Source of the DNA: an uncultured Clostridia bacterium
Lineage (GTDB): Bacteria > Bacillota > Clostridia > TANB77 > CAG-508
Reading direction: 5' to 3'
DNA: 64,000 bases
NCBI GenBank assembly: GCA_934120395.1
Contig: CAKOTZ010000003.1
Location: forward strand, 62,001-126,000
Of the stretch, positions 53,139-62,236 are shown piece by piece. Position 1 is the stretch's first letter. Each line of letters opens with the position of its first letter. The position numbers and the translations under genes are program-made. The notes beneath the pieces were generated by a model, which made no database searches, had not been told where the DNA came from, and worked only from the letters and a program-made list of their open reading frames with translations.

Positions 53139-53699
53139 GTGGAGATAAAAGAGCAAAAAGCTATTATAGAAGCAATGCTATTTGCAAGTGGTAGAGCAGT
53201 AAAAATAAACGAATTTATGGCAATATTAGAAATGTCGAGAAAAGAATTAGAGTTAATATTGCAACAAATGCGTTTAGAATACGAACAAGCAGAAAATAGG
53301 GGGATAGAATTAATAAAAATAAATGATACATATCAATTATGCACAAAAAAAGAATATGCCGAATACATATATCCATTATTAGATACAAGAATAAAACCAA
53401 ACTTGTCAAATGCAGCATTAGAAACATTATCAATAATTGCATATAATTCTAACATTACGAGAGCGGAAATAGAGAGCGTAAGAGGAGTAAGCTCAGATGG
53501 AACTATATACAAACTTTTAGAATATGGATTAATAGAGGATGCAGGAAGGTCAGATGCACCAGGACGACCCACAATGTATAGAGTAACGAATGAATTTTTG
53601 AAAATGTTTGGATATACGTCACTTGACGAATTACCAGAATTACCAAAAATTGAAGAAGAAAAACTTGAATTATCAAAAACGGAAGAAGGAGATAAGTAA
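53139..53699 (+). CDS. scpB: Segregation and condensation protein B
   Basis: 186 residues from GTG 53139. Two winged-helix domains typical of ScpB: KAIIEAMLFASGRAVKINEF and SNAALETLSIIAYNSNITRAEIESVRGVSSDGTIYKLLEYGLI, then GRPTMYRVTNEFLKMFG. It works with ScpA and SMC in chromosome compaction; scpA is not adjacent. It is followed after one base by proS. Confidence 0.93.
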   Translation: MEIKEQKAIIEAMLFASGRAVKINEFMAILEMSRKELELILQQMRLEYEQAENRGIELIKINDTYQLCTKKEYAEYIYPLLDTRIKPNLSNAALETLSIIAYNSNITRAEIESVRGVSSDGTIYKLLEYGLIEDAGRSDAPGRPTMYRVTNEFLKMFGYTSLDELPELPKIEEEKLELSKTEEGDK

Positions 53700-53700
53700 T

Positions 53701-55141
53701 ATGGGAAAAGAATTTGTAAAAGAAATAACTAACATAGAAGAAAACTTTGCACAATGGTATACAGACATAGTATTAAAAGCAGAACTTGCAGATTATACAG
53801 AAACAAAAGGGTGTATAGCAATTAGACCATACGGATATGCAATATGGGAGAATATTCAAAAATATGAAGATGCTAAATTCAAAGAGGCAGGAGTAAAAAA
53901 CTTGTCAATGCCTTTGTTAATACCAGAGCATTTATTAAATCAAGAAAAAGACCATGTAGAGGGATTTGCGCCAGAAGTAGCATGGGTAACAACAGCGGGA
54001 GAAGAAGAATTAGAAGAAAGACTATGTGTTAGACCAACATCAGAAACAATATTTTGTTCAATGTTTTCAAAATGGCTTAATTCATGGAGAGATTTACCAA
54101 TGGTAACAAATCAATGGTGTAATGTACTAAGATGGGAAAAAGAAACACGACCATTCTTGCGTTCAAGAGAATTTTTATGGCAAGAAGGACACACTTTACA
54201 TGAAACAGCAGAAGAAGCAAAAGAAAGAACAATACAAATGTTAAATATATATGCAGATGTTGCAGAAAATCTTTTAGCAATACCAGTAGTAAAAGGTGAA
54301 AAAACAGAAAAAGAAAAATTTGCAGGAGCAGAAACAACATACACAATAGAAAGTTTAATGCATGATGGCAAAGCGTTACAAGCAGCAACATCACATTACT
54401 TTGGACAAAATTTCACCAAAGCATTTGGGGTAACATATCAAAACAGAGAAGGAAAAGAAGCATATCCATACCAAACGTCATGGGGAAGCACAACAAGGCT
54501 AATTGGTGCAATAATAATGGCACATGGAGATAATAGAGGATTAAAATTGCCACCTAGAGTAGCACCAATTCAAGCTGTAATAGTACCAGTTGCAATGCAT
54601 AAAGATGGAGTTAAAGAAAAAGCAACAGAACTATATGAAGAATTAAAAGAAAAATATAGAATGGAATTAGACTTGCGTGACAACTATACACCAGGATACA
54701 AATTTAATAATTGGGAAATGAAAGGTGTTCCTGTAAGAATTGAACTTGGACCAAAAGATATAGAAAATAAAGTAGCAATTATAGTAAGAAGAGACACAAA
54801 TGAAAAAATAACAATAGAATTAGATAAAATAAAAGACGAACTATATGGAATATTAGAAGAAATACAAAAAAATATGTACAACGAATGTCAAAAAAGAGTA
54901 GAAGAAAAAACAAGCATTGCAAATAGCTTAGAGGAATTCAAAGAAAAATTAGAAAACAATCAAGGCTATATAAAGACAATGTGGTGTGGTTGTAAAGAAT
55001 GCGAAGAAAAAATAAAAGAGGAAACTGGAGCAAAATCAAGATGTATACCATTCAAGCAAGAGACAGTTGGAGACAGATGTGTAGTATGTGGAAAACAAGG
55101 AGAAGACTTAAAAATGGTTGTATGGCGGACGTCAATATTAA
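53701..55141 (+). CDS. proS: Prolyl-tRNA synthetase, terminated by +1 frameshift at CGG
   Basis: ATG at 53701, one base after scpB, with GAAGGAG. Class II ProRS of the short eukaryote/archaeal-like type: LSMPLLIPEHLL, RPTSETIFC (motif 2 area), FLRSREFLWQEGHT, SHYFGQNF, GSTTRLIGAIIMAHGD (motif 3), then the C-terminal zinc domain CGCKEC ... CVVCGK. After MVVW comes CGG (55126-55128). Skipping the C gives GRQY and TAA at 55139-55141, the usual WGxxY end, 479 residues. Without the shift translation runs in frame into aspS. Confidence 0.92.
55126..55129 (+). other. +1 frameshift site, TGG CGG A, at proS end
   Basis: In-frame CGG followed by A. The shift gives the family's WGxxY terminus and a stop four codons on; no shift gives a ProRS-AspRS fusion of 1,070 residues. 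Confidence 0.75.
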
Positions 55142-55161
55142 AAAGAGAAAGGGAGAAAGTA

Positions 55162-56913
55162 ATGAGCCGATATAGAACACACAATTGTGGAGAATTAAAT
55201 ATAAATACAGTAGGACAAGAAGTAAAACTAGCAGGTTGGGTACAAAAAATCAGAAATCTAGGAAAAATGCAATTCATAGACCTAAGAGATGAATTTGGAA
55301 TAACACAAATTGTCATAGCAGAAAAAGAAGAATTGGGAAAAACTGTGGAAAACATTACAACAGAATGTACAATAAGTGTAAAAGGTAAAGTAATAGAAAG
55401 AGCAAGTAAGAACGACAAAATACCAACAGGTGAAATAGAAATAGATGCAGAAGAAATAGAAATACTAGGAATATGCAAAAATGTATTGCCATTTGAAATA
55501 AACTCAGATAAAAATGAGGCAAGAGAAGACTTAAGACTTGAATACAGATTTTTGGACTTAAGAAATGACAAACTACACAAAAATATATTAAAAAGAGCAG
55601 AAATAATTGCAACTATTAGAAACGAAATGCAAAGATTAAATTTTACAGAAATACAAACACCAATTTTAGCAAACTCATCACCAGAAGGAGCTAGAGATTT
55701 CTTAGTGCCAAGTAGATTGCACCCAGGGGAATTTTATGCATTACCGCAAGCACCACAACAATTTAAGCAATTACTAATGGTATCAGGATTCAATAAATAT
55801 TATCAAATAGCACCATGCTTCCGTGATGAAGATCCAAGAGCAGATAGATCACCAGGCGAATTTTATCAGTTAGATTTAGAAATGTCATTTGCAGACCAAG
55901 AAGATGTATTAGAAGTATTAGAAGAAGTAATACCAAATGTATTTAAAAAACATACAAATTGGAAAATAACAGAAGCACCATTTGTAAGAATACCATATAA
56001 AGATGCAATGGAAAAATACGGTAGTGATAAGCCAGACCTAAGAAACCCACTAATAATAGCAGATGTAACAAACATATTTAAAAACACAGAATTTAATGGA
56101 TTTAAAGAAAAAGATATAAAAGCAATAAAGGTAGCAAACGGTGCAGAAAATTCAAGAAAATTCTTTGATGCAATGGGAGAATATGCAGTAAACGAATTAG
56201 GAGCAAAAGGATTGGCGTGGATAAAAATTGATAAGGAAGATAAAATTTCAGGTTCAATTGCAAAATTTATTGACGAAGAAATTAGACAAGCGTTAAATGA
56301 GCAAATAGATTTAAAAGCAGGAGACTGTGTATTCTTCATAGCAGACAAAGGCGAAAAAGCACAAAAAATAGCAGGAGGAGTAAGGATAGAGCTTGGAAAA
56401 CGACTAGAATTAATAGAAAAGGATATATATAAATTTTGCTGGATAGTAGATTTTCCAATGTATGAATTATCAGATGAAGGAACAATAGATTTTTGCCATA
56501 ATCCATTTTCAATGCCACAAGGGGGAATGAAGGCATTGGAAGAAAAAGAACCTCTAGACATATATGCATATCAATATGATTTAGTATGTAATGGATATGA
56601 AATAGCATCAGGAGCAGTTAGAAACCATGACCCAGAAACAATGGTAAAAGCATTTGAAATCGCTGGATATCAAAGAGAAGATGTAGAAAAACGTTTTGGG
56701 GCCTTATTTAATGCATTTCAATATGGTGCACCACCACATGCTGGTGCAGCACCTGGTATTGATAGAATTGTAATGCTAATAGAACAAGAAGATAATATAA
56801 GAAACGTAATAGCATTTCCTAAAAATAAGAAAGCAAGAGATTTATTAATGAGAGCACCATCAAAAGTAACAGAACAGCAATTAAAAGATGTCCATATAAA
56901 ACTAGACTTATAA
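55162..56913 (+). CDS. aspS: Aspartyl-tRNA synthetase
   Basis: 583 residues from ATG 55162 preceded by AGGGAGA, in the same frame as unshifted proS. N-terminal OB-fold anticodon-binding domain (VKLAGWVQKIRNLGKMQFIDLRD), class II motifs (TPILANSSPEGARDF, RDEDPRADRSPGEFYQLD), bacterial GAD insertion and GAPPHAGAAPGIDRIVML. Length and order match a complete bacterial AspRS, so it does not need ProRS fused in front. It sits 20 nt after the shifted proS stop. Confidence 0.95.
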   Translation: MSRYRTHNCGELNINTVGQEVKLAGWVQKIRNLGKMQFIDLRDEFGITQIVIAEKEELGKTVENITTECTISVKGKVIERASKNDKIPTGEIEIDAEEIEILGICKNVLPFEINSDKNEAREDLRLEYRFLDLRNDKLHKNILKRAEIIATIRNEMQRLNFTEIQTPILANSSPEGARDFLVPSRLHPGEFYALPQAPQQFKQLLMVSGFNKYYQIAPCFRDEDPRADRSPGEFYQLDLEMSFADQEDVLEVLEEVIPNVFKKHTNWKITEAPFVRIPYKDAMEKYGSDKPDLRNPLIIADVTNIFKNTEFNGFKEKDIKAIKVANGAENSRKFFDAMGEYAVNELGAKGLAWIKIDKEDKISGSIAKFIDEEIRQALNEQIDLKAGDCVFFIADKGEKAQKIAGGVRIELGKRLELIEKDIYKFCWIVDFPMYELSDEGTIDFCHNPFSMPQGGMKALEEKEPLDIYAYQYDLVCNGYEIASGAVRNHDPETMVKAFEIAGYQREDVEKRFGALFNAFQYGAPPHAGAAPGIDRIVMLIEQEDNIRNVIAFPKNKKARDLLMRAPSKVTEQQLKDVHIKLDL

Positions 56914-56941
56914 TAAAGTATAGAAAGGTAAAAGCGGGCCA

Positions 56942-58018
56942 ATGAAAGAAAAAGTATTATTGGGTATGAGCGGTGGAGTAGATAGTAGTGTATCTGCTAT
57001 AATGTTAAAAAATGCTGGATATGATGTAATTGGAGCAACCATGAAATTATGGGATAACCCAGAAGAAAAAGAAATAGAAGGCGGATGTTGTAACCTAAGC
57101 AGTGTATATGATGCAAAAAGGGTATGCGATAAATTAGGAATACCGCACTATGTATTAGATTGCCAAGAAGAATTTAAAAAAAATGTAATACAAGACTTTA
57201 TTAGCTGTTATACATGTGGAAAAACACCCAATCCGTGCATAGAATGCAACAGACACCTAAAATTTGAAGCATTTTATAGAAAAGCAAAACAATTAGAATG
57301 TAAATATATAGCAACAGGACATTATGCTAAAACAGAATATAGCGAAAAATATGGCTGTTATGTACTTAGAAAATCAAAAGCAGTAAAAAAAGACCAAAGT
57401 TATGTGTTATACAATATTCCAAAGGAAATAGTAGAAAATGTATTATTTCCTCTAGGAGACTTTAAAGATAAAGCAGAAATTCGTGAAATAGCTAGGAAAT
57501 ATGGACTTATAAATGCCAGTAAGCCAGACAGCCAAGAAATATGCTTTATACCAGACAACGATTATAGTGGATTCTTGGAAAAAAATATGGATAAAAAGTC
57601 AGAAATTGGAGATATTGTACATGTTAATGGAAGCATATTAGGAAAACATAAAGGATTAATTCATTATACAGTTGGACAGCGAAAAGGCTTAGGAATAGCA
57701 TATCCAACACCGTTGTATGTTATAAAATTAGACATGGAAAAGAATCAATTAATTGTTGGTGACGAAAAAGATATTTATTCAAAAGAATTAGAGGCGGAGG
57801 ATTTAAATATACTATTGCCTGTAACAGAAGAAAAAGAAATCCCAATCCAAGCAAAAATTCGCTACAGTGCAAAAGAAGCAAAAGCAATGTTAGTTATAAA
57901 AAAAGACAATACAGCAACAGTAACTTTTGAAGAAGCACAAAGGGCTATTACACCAGGACAATCGGTTGTATTTTACACAGCTGATGGAATTGTTCTAGGA
58001 GGAGGAAAGATAAAATGA
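56942..58018 (+). CDS. mnmA: tRNA-specific 2-thiouridylase
   Basis: 358 residues. PP-loop GMSGGVDSS, catalytic cysteines in PNPCIECNRHLKF and SQEICFIPD, and TVGQRKGLGI. It thiolates wobble uridine 34 of Lys, Glu and Gln tRNAs, which affects decoding accuracy and frame maintenance. The next gene overlaps its stop by four bases. Confidence 0.96.
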   Translation: MKEKVLLGMSGGVDSSVSAIMLKNAGYDVIGATMKLWDNPEEKEIEGGCCNLSSVYDAKRVCDKLGIPHYVLDCQEEFKKNVIQDFISCYTCGKTPNPCIECNRHLKFEAFYRKAKQLECKYIATGHYAKTEYSEKYGCYVLRKSKAVKKDQSYVLYNIPKEIVENVLFPLGDFKDKAEIREIARKYGLINASKPDSQEICFIPDNDYSGFLEKNMDKKSEIGDIVHVNGSILGKHKGLIHYTVGQRKGLGIAYPTPLYVIKLDMEKNQLIVGDEKDIYSKELEAEDLNILLPVTEEKEIPIQAKIRYSAKEAKAMLVIKKDNTATVTFEEAQRAITPGQSVVFYTADGIVLGGGKIK

Positions 58019-59016
58019 AAAAAGAAAACGGAATTACTTTAATAAGTTTAAGCATATATATAATAGGTTTATTTATAATAATTGCAATTGTTACTGTAAT
58101 AACAAACTTTTTTTATCAAAATGTGGTAAAAATGGAAGATTCGTCCAACAGTGTAGCGGAATATAGTAAATTTAACATGGCATTTTTACAGGAAGTAAAA
58201 GAATATGACAATAGTGTAACAGATATTGGAAGTAATTACGTTGTATTTAAAAGTGGAAATCAATATATGTTCCTAGATAATAAAATTTACAAAAACAAAA
58301 TTGCTATAGTAGATACAGTAAAAGCGTGTAACTTTAAATTGTCGACAGATGGATATAAACAAATTATCTCAGTATATATGGAATTAGGAGAAAAGAAGGA
58401 TTTTACAAAAACAACAAACTATGTACTTTCAGCAGAAGAAACGAGTGGAAAAGACATTCAAAATGAAATTACTGAAGAGACAAAACAAACAGAGACAATT
58501 AACGAAAATGTACGATATTTAGTTATGGATGTATATGACACGTGGAATTCAAATTGTTCGTGTATAAATGAACTAGAATTTTATAATAATGGAACTAAAA
58601 TAACATATACCATACCAAGTGTATATGATTCAGTACAAGCAGGTACACCACTATATTGGTCTCGAAATATATGGGGAGTAAGTAACTTGCAAGATGGGGC
58701 AATAGCCCATCCAAATAATGAAACAGGAAGATATAACAGTACAGCATTCATATGTCCTACAACTACAGGTGCTCAACAATGGGTAAGATGTGTAATAGAT
58801 TTCGGAAGTGTAGTTAACCTAAATAAAATCAGAATTTGTATAGGAAATGCGGAATACAGAATACCAAAAACTGTAACATTTTATACAATAGACAATTATG
58901 ATGCAACTAACACAGTAAACCAAAATATAAAACAGCGAAGTGACGAAGGATTAAAGAAAATAAAAGAAATTGATTTTGCACCTACATTAAGTACACCAAC
59001 GTGGTTTAAATATTAG
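58015..59016 (+). CDS. Prepilin-like protein with C-terminal discoidin-like domain
   Basis: 333 residues, ATGA overlap with mnmA. N-terminus KKENGITLISLSIYIIGLFII resembles a type IV prepilin leader (Gly before the cleavage site) and hydrophobic helix. The C-terminal half (about 165-330: RYLVMDVYDTWN, CINELEFYNNG, GAQQWVRCVIDFGSVVNLNKIRICIG) looks like an F5/8-type discoidin beta-sandwich, a carbohydrate/surface-binding fold. It is probably surface-exposed. No other pilus genes are near. Confidence 0.7.
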   Translation: MKKENGITLISLSIYIIGLFIIIAIVTVITNFFYQNVVKMEDSSNSVAEYSKFNMAFLQEVKEYDNSVTDIGSNYVVFKSGNQYMFLDNKIYKNKIAIVDTVKACNFKLSTDGYKQIISVYMELGEKKDFTKTTNYVLSAEETSGKDIQNEITEETKQTETINENVRYLVMDVYDTWNSNCSCINELEFYNNGTKITYTIPSVYDSVQAGTPLYWSRNIWGVSNLQDGAIAHPNNETGRYNSTAFICPTTTGAQQWVRCVIDFGSVVNLNKIRICIGNAEYRIPKTVTFYTIDNYDATNTVNQNIKQRSDEGLKKIKEIDFAPTLSTPTWFKY

Positions 59017-59035
59017 TGTAAAGGAGAGTAGTGCA

Positions 59036-59392
59036 ATGAAAGAAATAGAGCTACAAGAAGGCGAAGAAGTAATAGAAACTACCAAAGGAAGCTTTTGGCA
59101 AAATACCTTTATATTTTTATATGAGCAAATGGATGGAGAAATAGTAATTACAAATAAAAGGGTGCTATTTAATGCCAAAGTAATTGGACAAACATTTATT
59201 GCATTAGACATAAAAATAAGTGATATAGCACAAATAAATAAGTGCAATGTTGGAACAGTAATTCCACTAAATCCAACAGGTATAGAACTAGTAGATGAAC
59301 ATGAACATGTTTGCAAAATATCAACAATAAAAAGAACAAAAATAATGGAAACACTGCAAAAATTAATAGATGAAAATAAAAATGTTAGGTAA
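59036..59392 (+). CDS. GRAM/PH-like domain protein
   Basis: 118 residues; ATG after AAGGAGAG. The pattern GEIVITNKRVLFNAKVIGQTFIALDIKISDIAQI matches bacterial GRAM/PH-like domains, which bind lipids or proteins. No membrane segment. Possibly co-transcribed with the prepilin-like gene. Confidence 0.7.
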   Translation: MKEIELQEGEEVIETTKGSFWQNTFIFLYEQMDGEIVITNKRVLFNAKVIGQTFIALDIKISDIAQINKCNVGTVIPLNPTGIELVDEHEHVCKISTIKRTKIMETLQKLIDENKNVR

Positions 59393-59410
59393 ATTTCTAC
59401 CTAACATTTT
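59379..59410. terminator. Bidirectional terminator
   Basis: 13-bp perfect stem AAAATGTTAGGTA / TACCTAACATTTT (59379-59391, 59398-59410), overlapping both converging stops. Confidence 0.85.
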
Positions 59411-61157
59411 CTTGTTCTTTAACAGATTGCAAATCACTATGAATTCTATTTTGCGCTTTAGCAATATCAACACCATTTACTGCATGTTTACCAGTAAAGC
59501 AATCTTTTCCAATTTCGTCAATATTAAAATTAACAATTTCGTTATTTATGGCACTATCTAATCTTTTGTTAAAATTAACTTGTTTAGCTAATTTAAGTTT
59601 ATTGTCATAATATCTTTTTTGGTAAATATGATGTAAAGATGTTGGAAGACATAAATCAAGGAGCAAATCTAATTTATCGTCTTGCTTTATAGTATTTTGT
59701 TTAATAAGGTTAAAATCATCTAATTTCTTTGTTTCATCTGGTGTACGTTCACTTAAAGGTTTTTTTCGGATATCACTTATGTTTTGAGCTGCAACTATAA
59801 TGCTACCAAACAAATTAATATTTTCAATCCAAGTTTCAGAAGATAAAGAACCATTAGATAACCTAAATTCAATAGTATTTAAAGCTGGAATACCACCTTT
59901 TTTATGCTGCTGGTTGATATTTTGAAAATTAATACTATAGTGCCTATCCTTTTGAAATCTTACAATATTGGTTACTATATCTGTAGGTTTGTTTTTACGA
60001 AGATTAAATAAAAAAGAAAGCTTTTCGATTTTTTTAGACACAGGTTTAGCATATTTCATTATACTAGGACGTGGGATATCGTTGGAATCATTACTAATAA
60101 GGTAAAGAATTTTTTCACTAGCAGCCCAAAGTTCTAACAAAGTTAAATATGCCTTTTGACTTTTCAAATAATCCTTACCGATATGAATATGTCCACCACA
60201 TCTATTAGAAGTTGTTTGACCTAAAGCTTTTAATATATCACAAACAAGTGAAATATCTTTGTTATTAGAATTATGTAATATTGGAGAAACAATTTCTATA
60301 CCTTCATTTAAACTAAATTCTTCCTTAACATTCCAATTAGGTATTAGTTCGTCTAGTCTATTTAAACCGGCAGAATTTTTACCTTCACATTCAAGCTCAA
60401 TTCCAACAGTCATATCAGAAGGTATAATTAAATTCGAAGCATTTGGATGCAAATTAAACAATTTAAGCTTTAAATTATTGTCATGTAATGTAGAAATAAG
60501 CATTGCTTTAGATGAAGAGTTTTTAATATCGTGCAAATGTTTTAATTTAAGGTCATCGCTATTAAGACTAATTAAAACCTGAGTTTTTGCATTATCATCT
60601 TTTAATTGCTTATAAAAAGAAAGTTTGATTTTATCATTATTTATAGTAGAGATAATAAGGGCTTTATCAATATCATAGTGTAGAAAATCTATATATTTAG
60701 ATAAATCATCATTCTGTAAATACATAGAATCAATAAGATAAATTTTAGAAGCAATATTTTTCATCCTGTGAAGGCAATCTAGTTGATTATCAATCTGTGA
60801 AAGAGCAATAGCAGCAAAACTAATTGCATAATCATTTTTTATAGTATCAATCAAAGCCATTTTATACTTATCGTCAGAGATATAGGCAGCAATATTGGAT
60901 TTATCAAAATCGCTTTTAAACTTTAAAGCACAATTTAATTTATCATCATCAGAAGACAAAGAAGCAATAACTTTAATCTTGTTAGCATTTTTGGATAAAG
61001 TATCTAAAAGGCTAATTTTTAAACTATCACTTTCTAGACTCGACATAACTAAATGCCTGGCTGTTTCGGATTTACAAGAATTTAAGAAAGTCAATTTTGC
61101 ATCATCATTTTTTAAATTTAGAGAATCAATATAAAGACAAGTTTCAGAATAAGTCAT
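59397..61157 (-). CDS. Amidoligase-family protein with N-terminal helical repeats
   Basis: 586 residues; ATG after AAGGAGAG. Residues about 1-245 are roughly ten repeats of a 22-26-residue unit (variants of SDDLKLKHLHDIKNSSSKAMLISTL). From about 250 a putative amidoligase (ATP-grasp-like/glutamine-synthetase-fold) domain: GIELECEG, CGGHIHIG and NTIEFRLSNGSL. Such enzymes are predicted to make peptide or cell-wall amide bonds. The repeats may bind the protein substrate. The 61177 gene precedes it on the same strand. Confidence 0.75.
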   Translation of the reverse strand: MTYSETCLYIDSLNLKNDDAKLTFLNSCKSETARHLVMSSLESDSLKISLLDTLSKNANKIKVIASLSSDDDKLNCALKFKSDFDKSNIAAYISDDKYKMALIDTIKNDYAISFAAIALSQIDNQLDCLHRMKNIASKIYLIDSMYLQNDDLSKYIDFLHYDIDKALIISTINNDKIKLSFYKQLKDDNAKTQVLISLNSDDLKLKHLHDIKNSSSKAMLISTLHDNNLKLKLFNLHPNASNLIIPSDMTVGIELECEGKNSAGLNRLDELIPNWNVKEEFSLNEGIEIVSPILHNSNNKDISLVCDILKALGQTTSNRCGGHIHIGKDYLKSQKAYLTLLELWAASEKILYLISNDSNDIPRPSIMKYAKPVSKKIEKLSFLFNLRKNKPTDIVTNIVRFQKDRHYSINFQNINQQHKKGGIPALNTIEFRLSNGSLSSETWIENINLFGSIIVAAQNISDIRKKPLSERTPDETKKLDDFNLIKQNTIKQDDKLDLLLDLCLPTSLHHIYQKRYYDNKLKLAKQVNFNKRLDSAINNEIVNFNIDEIGKDCFTGKHAVNGVDIAKAQNRIHSDLQSVKEQENVR

Positions 61158-61176
61158 AAAAAACCACTCTCCTTAA

Positions 61177-61464
61177 TCATTTTAAATCAAAATATAGTTT
61201 TTTATCTATAACGGACTTTATTTCAGGTAAAGCCCAATAATTTTTATAAATAATGGCAAAAATTTCACGTGTTTCCTTTAAAATAATCTGATTATCAAAA
61301 CTTTTAGTTTTATCAATTTTAAAAATGTAAGAAATATCTTTTTTACGTTTAAGCATTTGAATAAAGTCAGGTGGGATTTTAGCCAAATCTTTTGCTGAAA
61401 CATACTTAAGAATTTCTAACACCTCAACATAAGCTTTAGGATAATTATCTGTCATCATTAGCAT
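61177..61464 (-). CDS. Hypothetical protein upstream of amidoligase
   Basis: 95 residues from ATG 61464 after AAAGG. Pattern VEVLEILKYVSAKDLAKIPPDFIQMLKRKKDISY, a helical domain I have seen near phage-like and cell-wall genes but cannot name. It precedes the amidoligase by 19 bp and is likely co-transcribed. Confidence 0.6.
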   Translation of the reverse strand: MLMMTDNYPKAYVEVLEILKYVSAKDLAKIPPDFIQMLKRKKDISYIFKIDKTKSFDNQIILKETREIFAIIYKNYWALPEIKSVIDKKLYFDLK

Positions 61465-61547
61465 CACAATCCTTTCTCAAAAACTGTACTACTACAATAT
61501 ATTATAGCACGTGATGTACAAAAATTAAACAAAATATTGCAAAATGT

Positions 61548-61576
61548 TTGACTTAATAGTAAAAAAATGATACAAT
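61548..61576 (+). promoter_or_regulatory. Promoter of the rpsL-rpsG-fusA operon
   Basis: TTGACT (61548-61553), 17-bp spacer, TACAAT (61571-61576). The leader includes an ATATTA/TAGTAATAT imperfect repeat. Confidence 0.75.
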
Positions 61577-61637
61577 GATAAACGCTAATATTACGAGATA
61601 TTAGTAATATATTTTATTTTTTATGGAGGTGAATACA

Positions 61638-62051
61638 TTGCCAACTATTAATCAGTTAGTAAGAAAGGGAAGAAAGAGTACAACTACAAAATCAACAGCT
61701 CCAGCTCTACAAAAAGGATATAACTCTAAAAAGAAAAAACAAACAAACAATAGAGCTCCACAAAAAAGAGGTGTTTGTACAGTAGTAAAAACAGTTACTC
61801 CAAAGAAACCAAACTCTGCTTTAAGAAAAGTTGCCAGAGTTAGATTATCAAACGGATATGAAGTAACATCTTACATTCCAGGAATTGGACACAACTTACA
61901 AGAACACAGTGTTGTTTTAATAAGGGGTGGAAGAGTAAAGGATTTACCAGGTGTTAGATATCATATCATTAGAGGTACATTAGATACAGCAGGTGTTAAA
62001 GATAGAAACCAAGCTAGATCTAAATATGGTGCTAAAAAACCTAAAAAATAA
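61638..62051 (+). CDS. rpsL: Ribosomal protein S12
   Basis: 137 residues from TTG 61638, seven bases after GGAGGTG; the ATG at 61623 lies within that site. The sequence (PTINQLVRKGRK, TPKKPNSALRKVARVRL, RGGRVKDLPGVRYH) is normal S12. The RimO target Asp (GRVKDLPGV) is present. S12 guards decoding accuracy. Confidence 0.97.
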   Translation: MPTINQLVRKGRKSTTTKSTAPALQKGYNSKKKKQTNNRAPQKRGVCTVVKTVTPKKPNSALRKVARVRLSNGYEVTSYIPGIGHNLQEHSVVLIRGGRVKDLPGVRYHIIRGTLDTAGVKDRNQARSKYGAKKPKK

Positions 62052-62147
62052 AATTTTAATAAAATAGCAATATTTAGTTAAAATTAAAAGAGGTGCTAAA
62101 TAAAATATATTACTAAATAATAGAGAATAGTTTTAATCTAGCACTGA

Positions 62148-62192
62148 CTGAAAGAAACATTTCAGAGTAACGGATACTTTTTTTAAAGTATC
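62148..62192 (+). promoter_or_regulatory. Hairpins in the rpsL-rpsG spacer
   Basis: CTGAAA/TTTCAG (62148-62153, 62160-62165) and GATACTTT/AAAGTATC (62173-62180, 62185-62192) in an unusually long 185-bp spacer. In E. coli protein S7 represses translation here; an analogous autoregulatory site is possible. Confidence 0.4.
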
Positions 62193-62236
62193 AAACAAAG
62201 AAGTTAAAAAACTTTAAATAAAAGGAGTGAAGAAAA

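Noticed and set aside
38739..55129. CGG simply reassigned to another amino acid (Trp, Gln)
   Set aside because: Substituting one amino acid does not restore rng or rimO; the frame itself must change at all four core sites.
53608..56913. A natural 1,101-residue ProRS-AspRS fusion protein
   Set aside because: Both enzymes are complete alone; ProRS regains its usual end by skipping one C, and AspRS has its own ATG with a ribosome site. The first 31 residues of that frame also overlap scpB out of frame.
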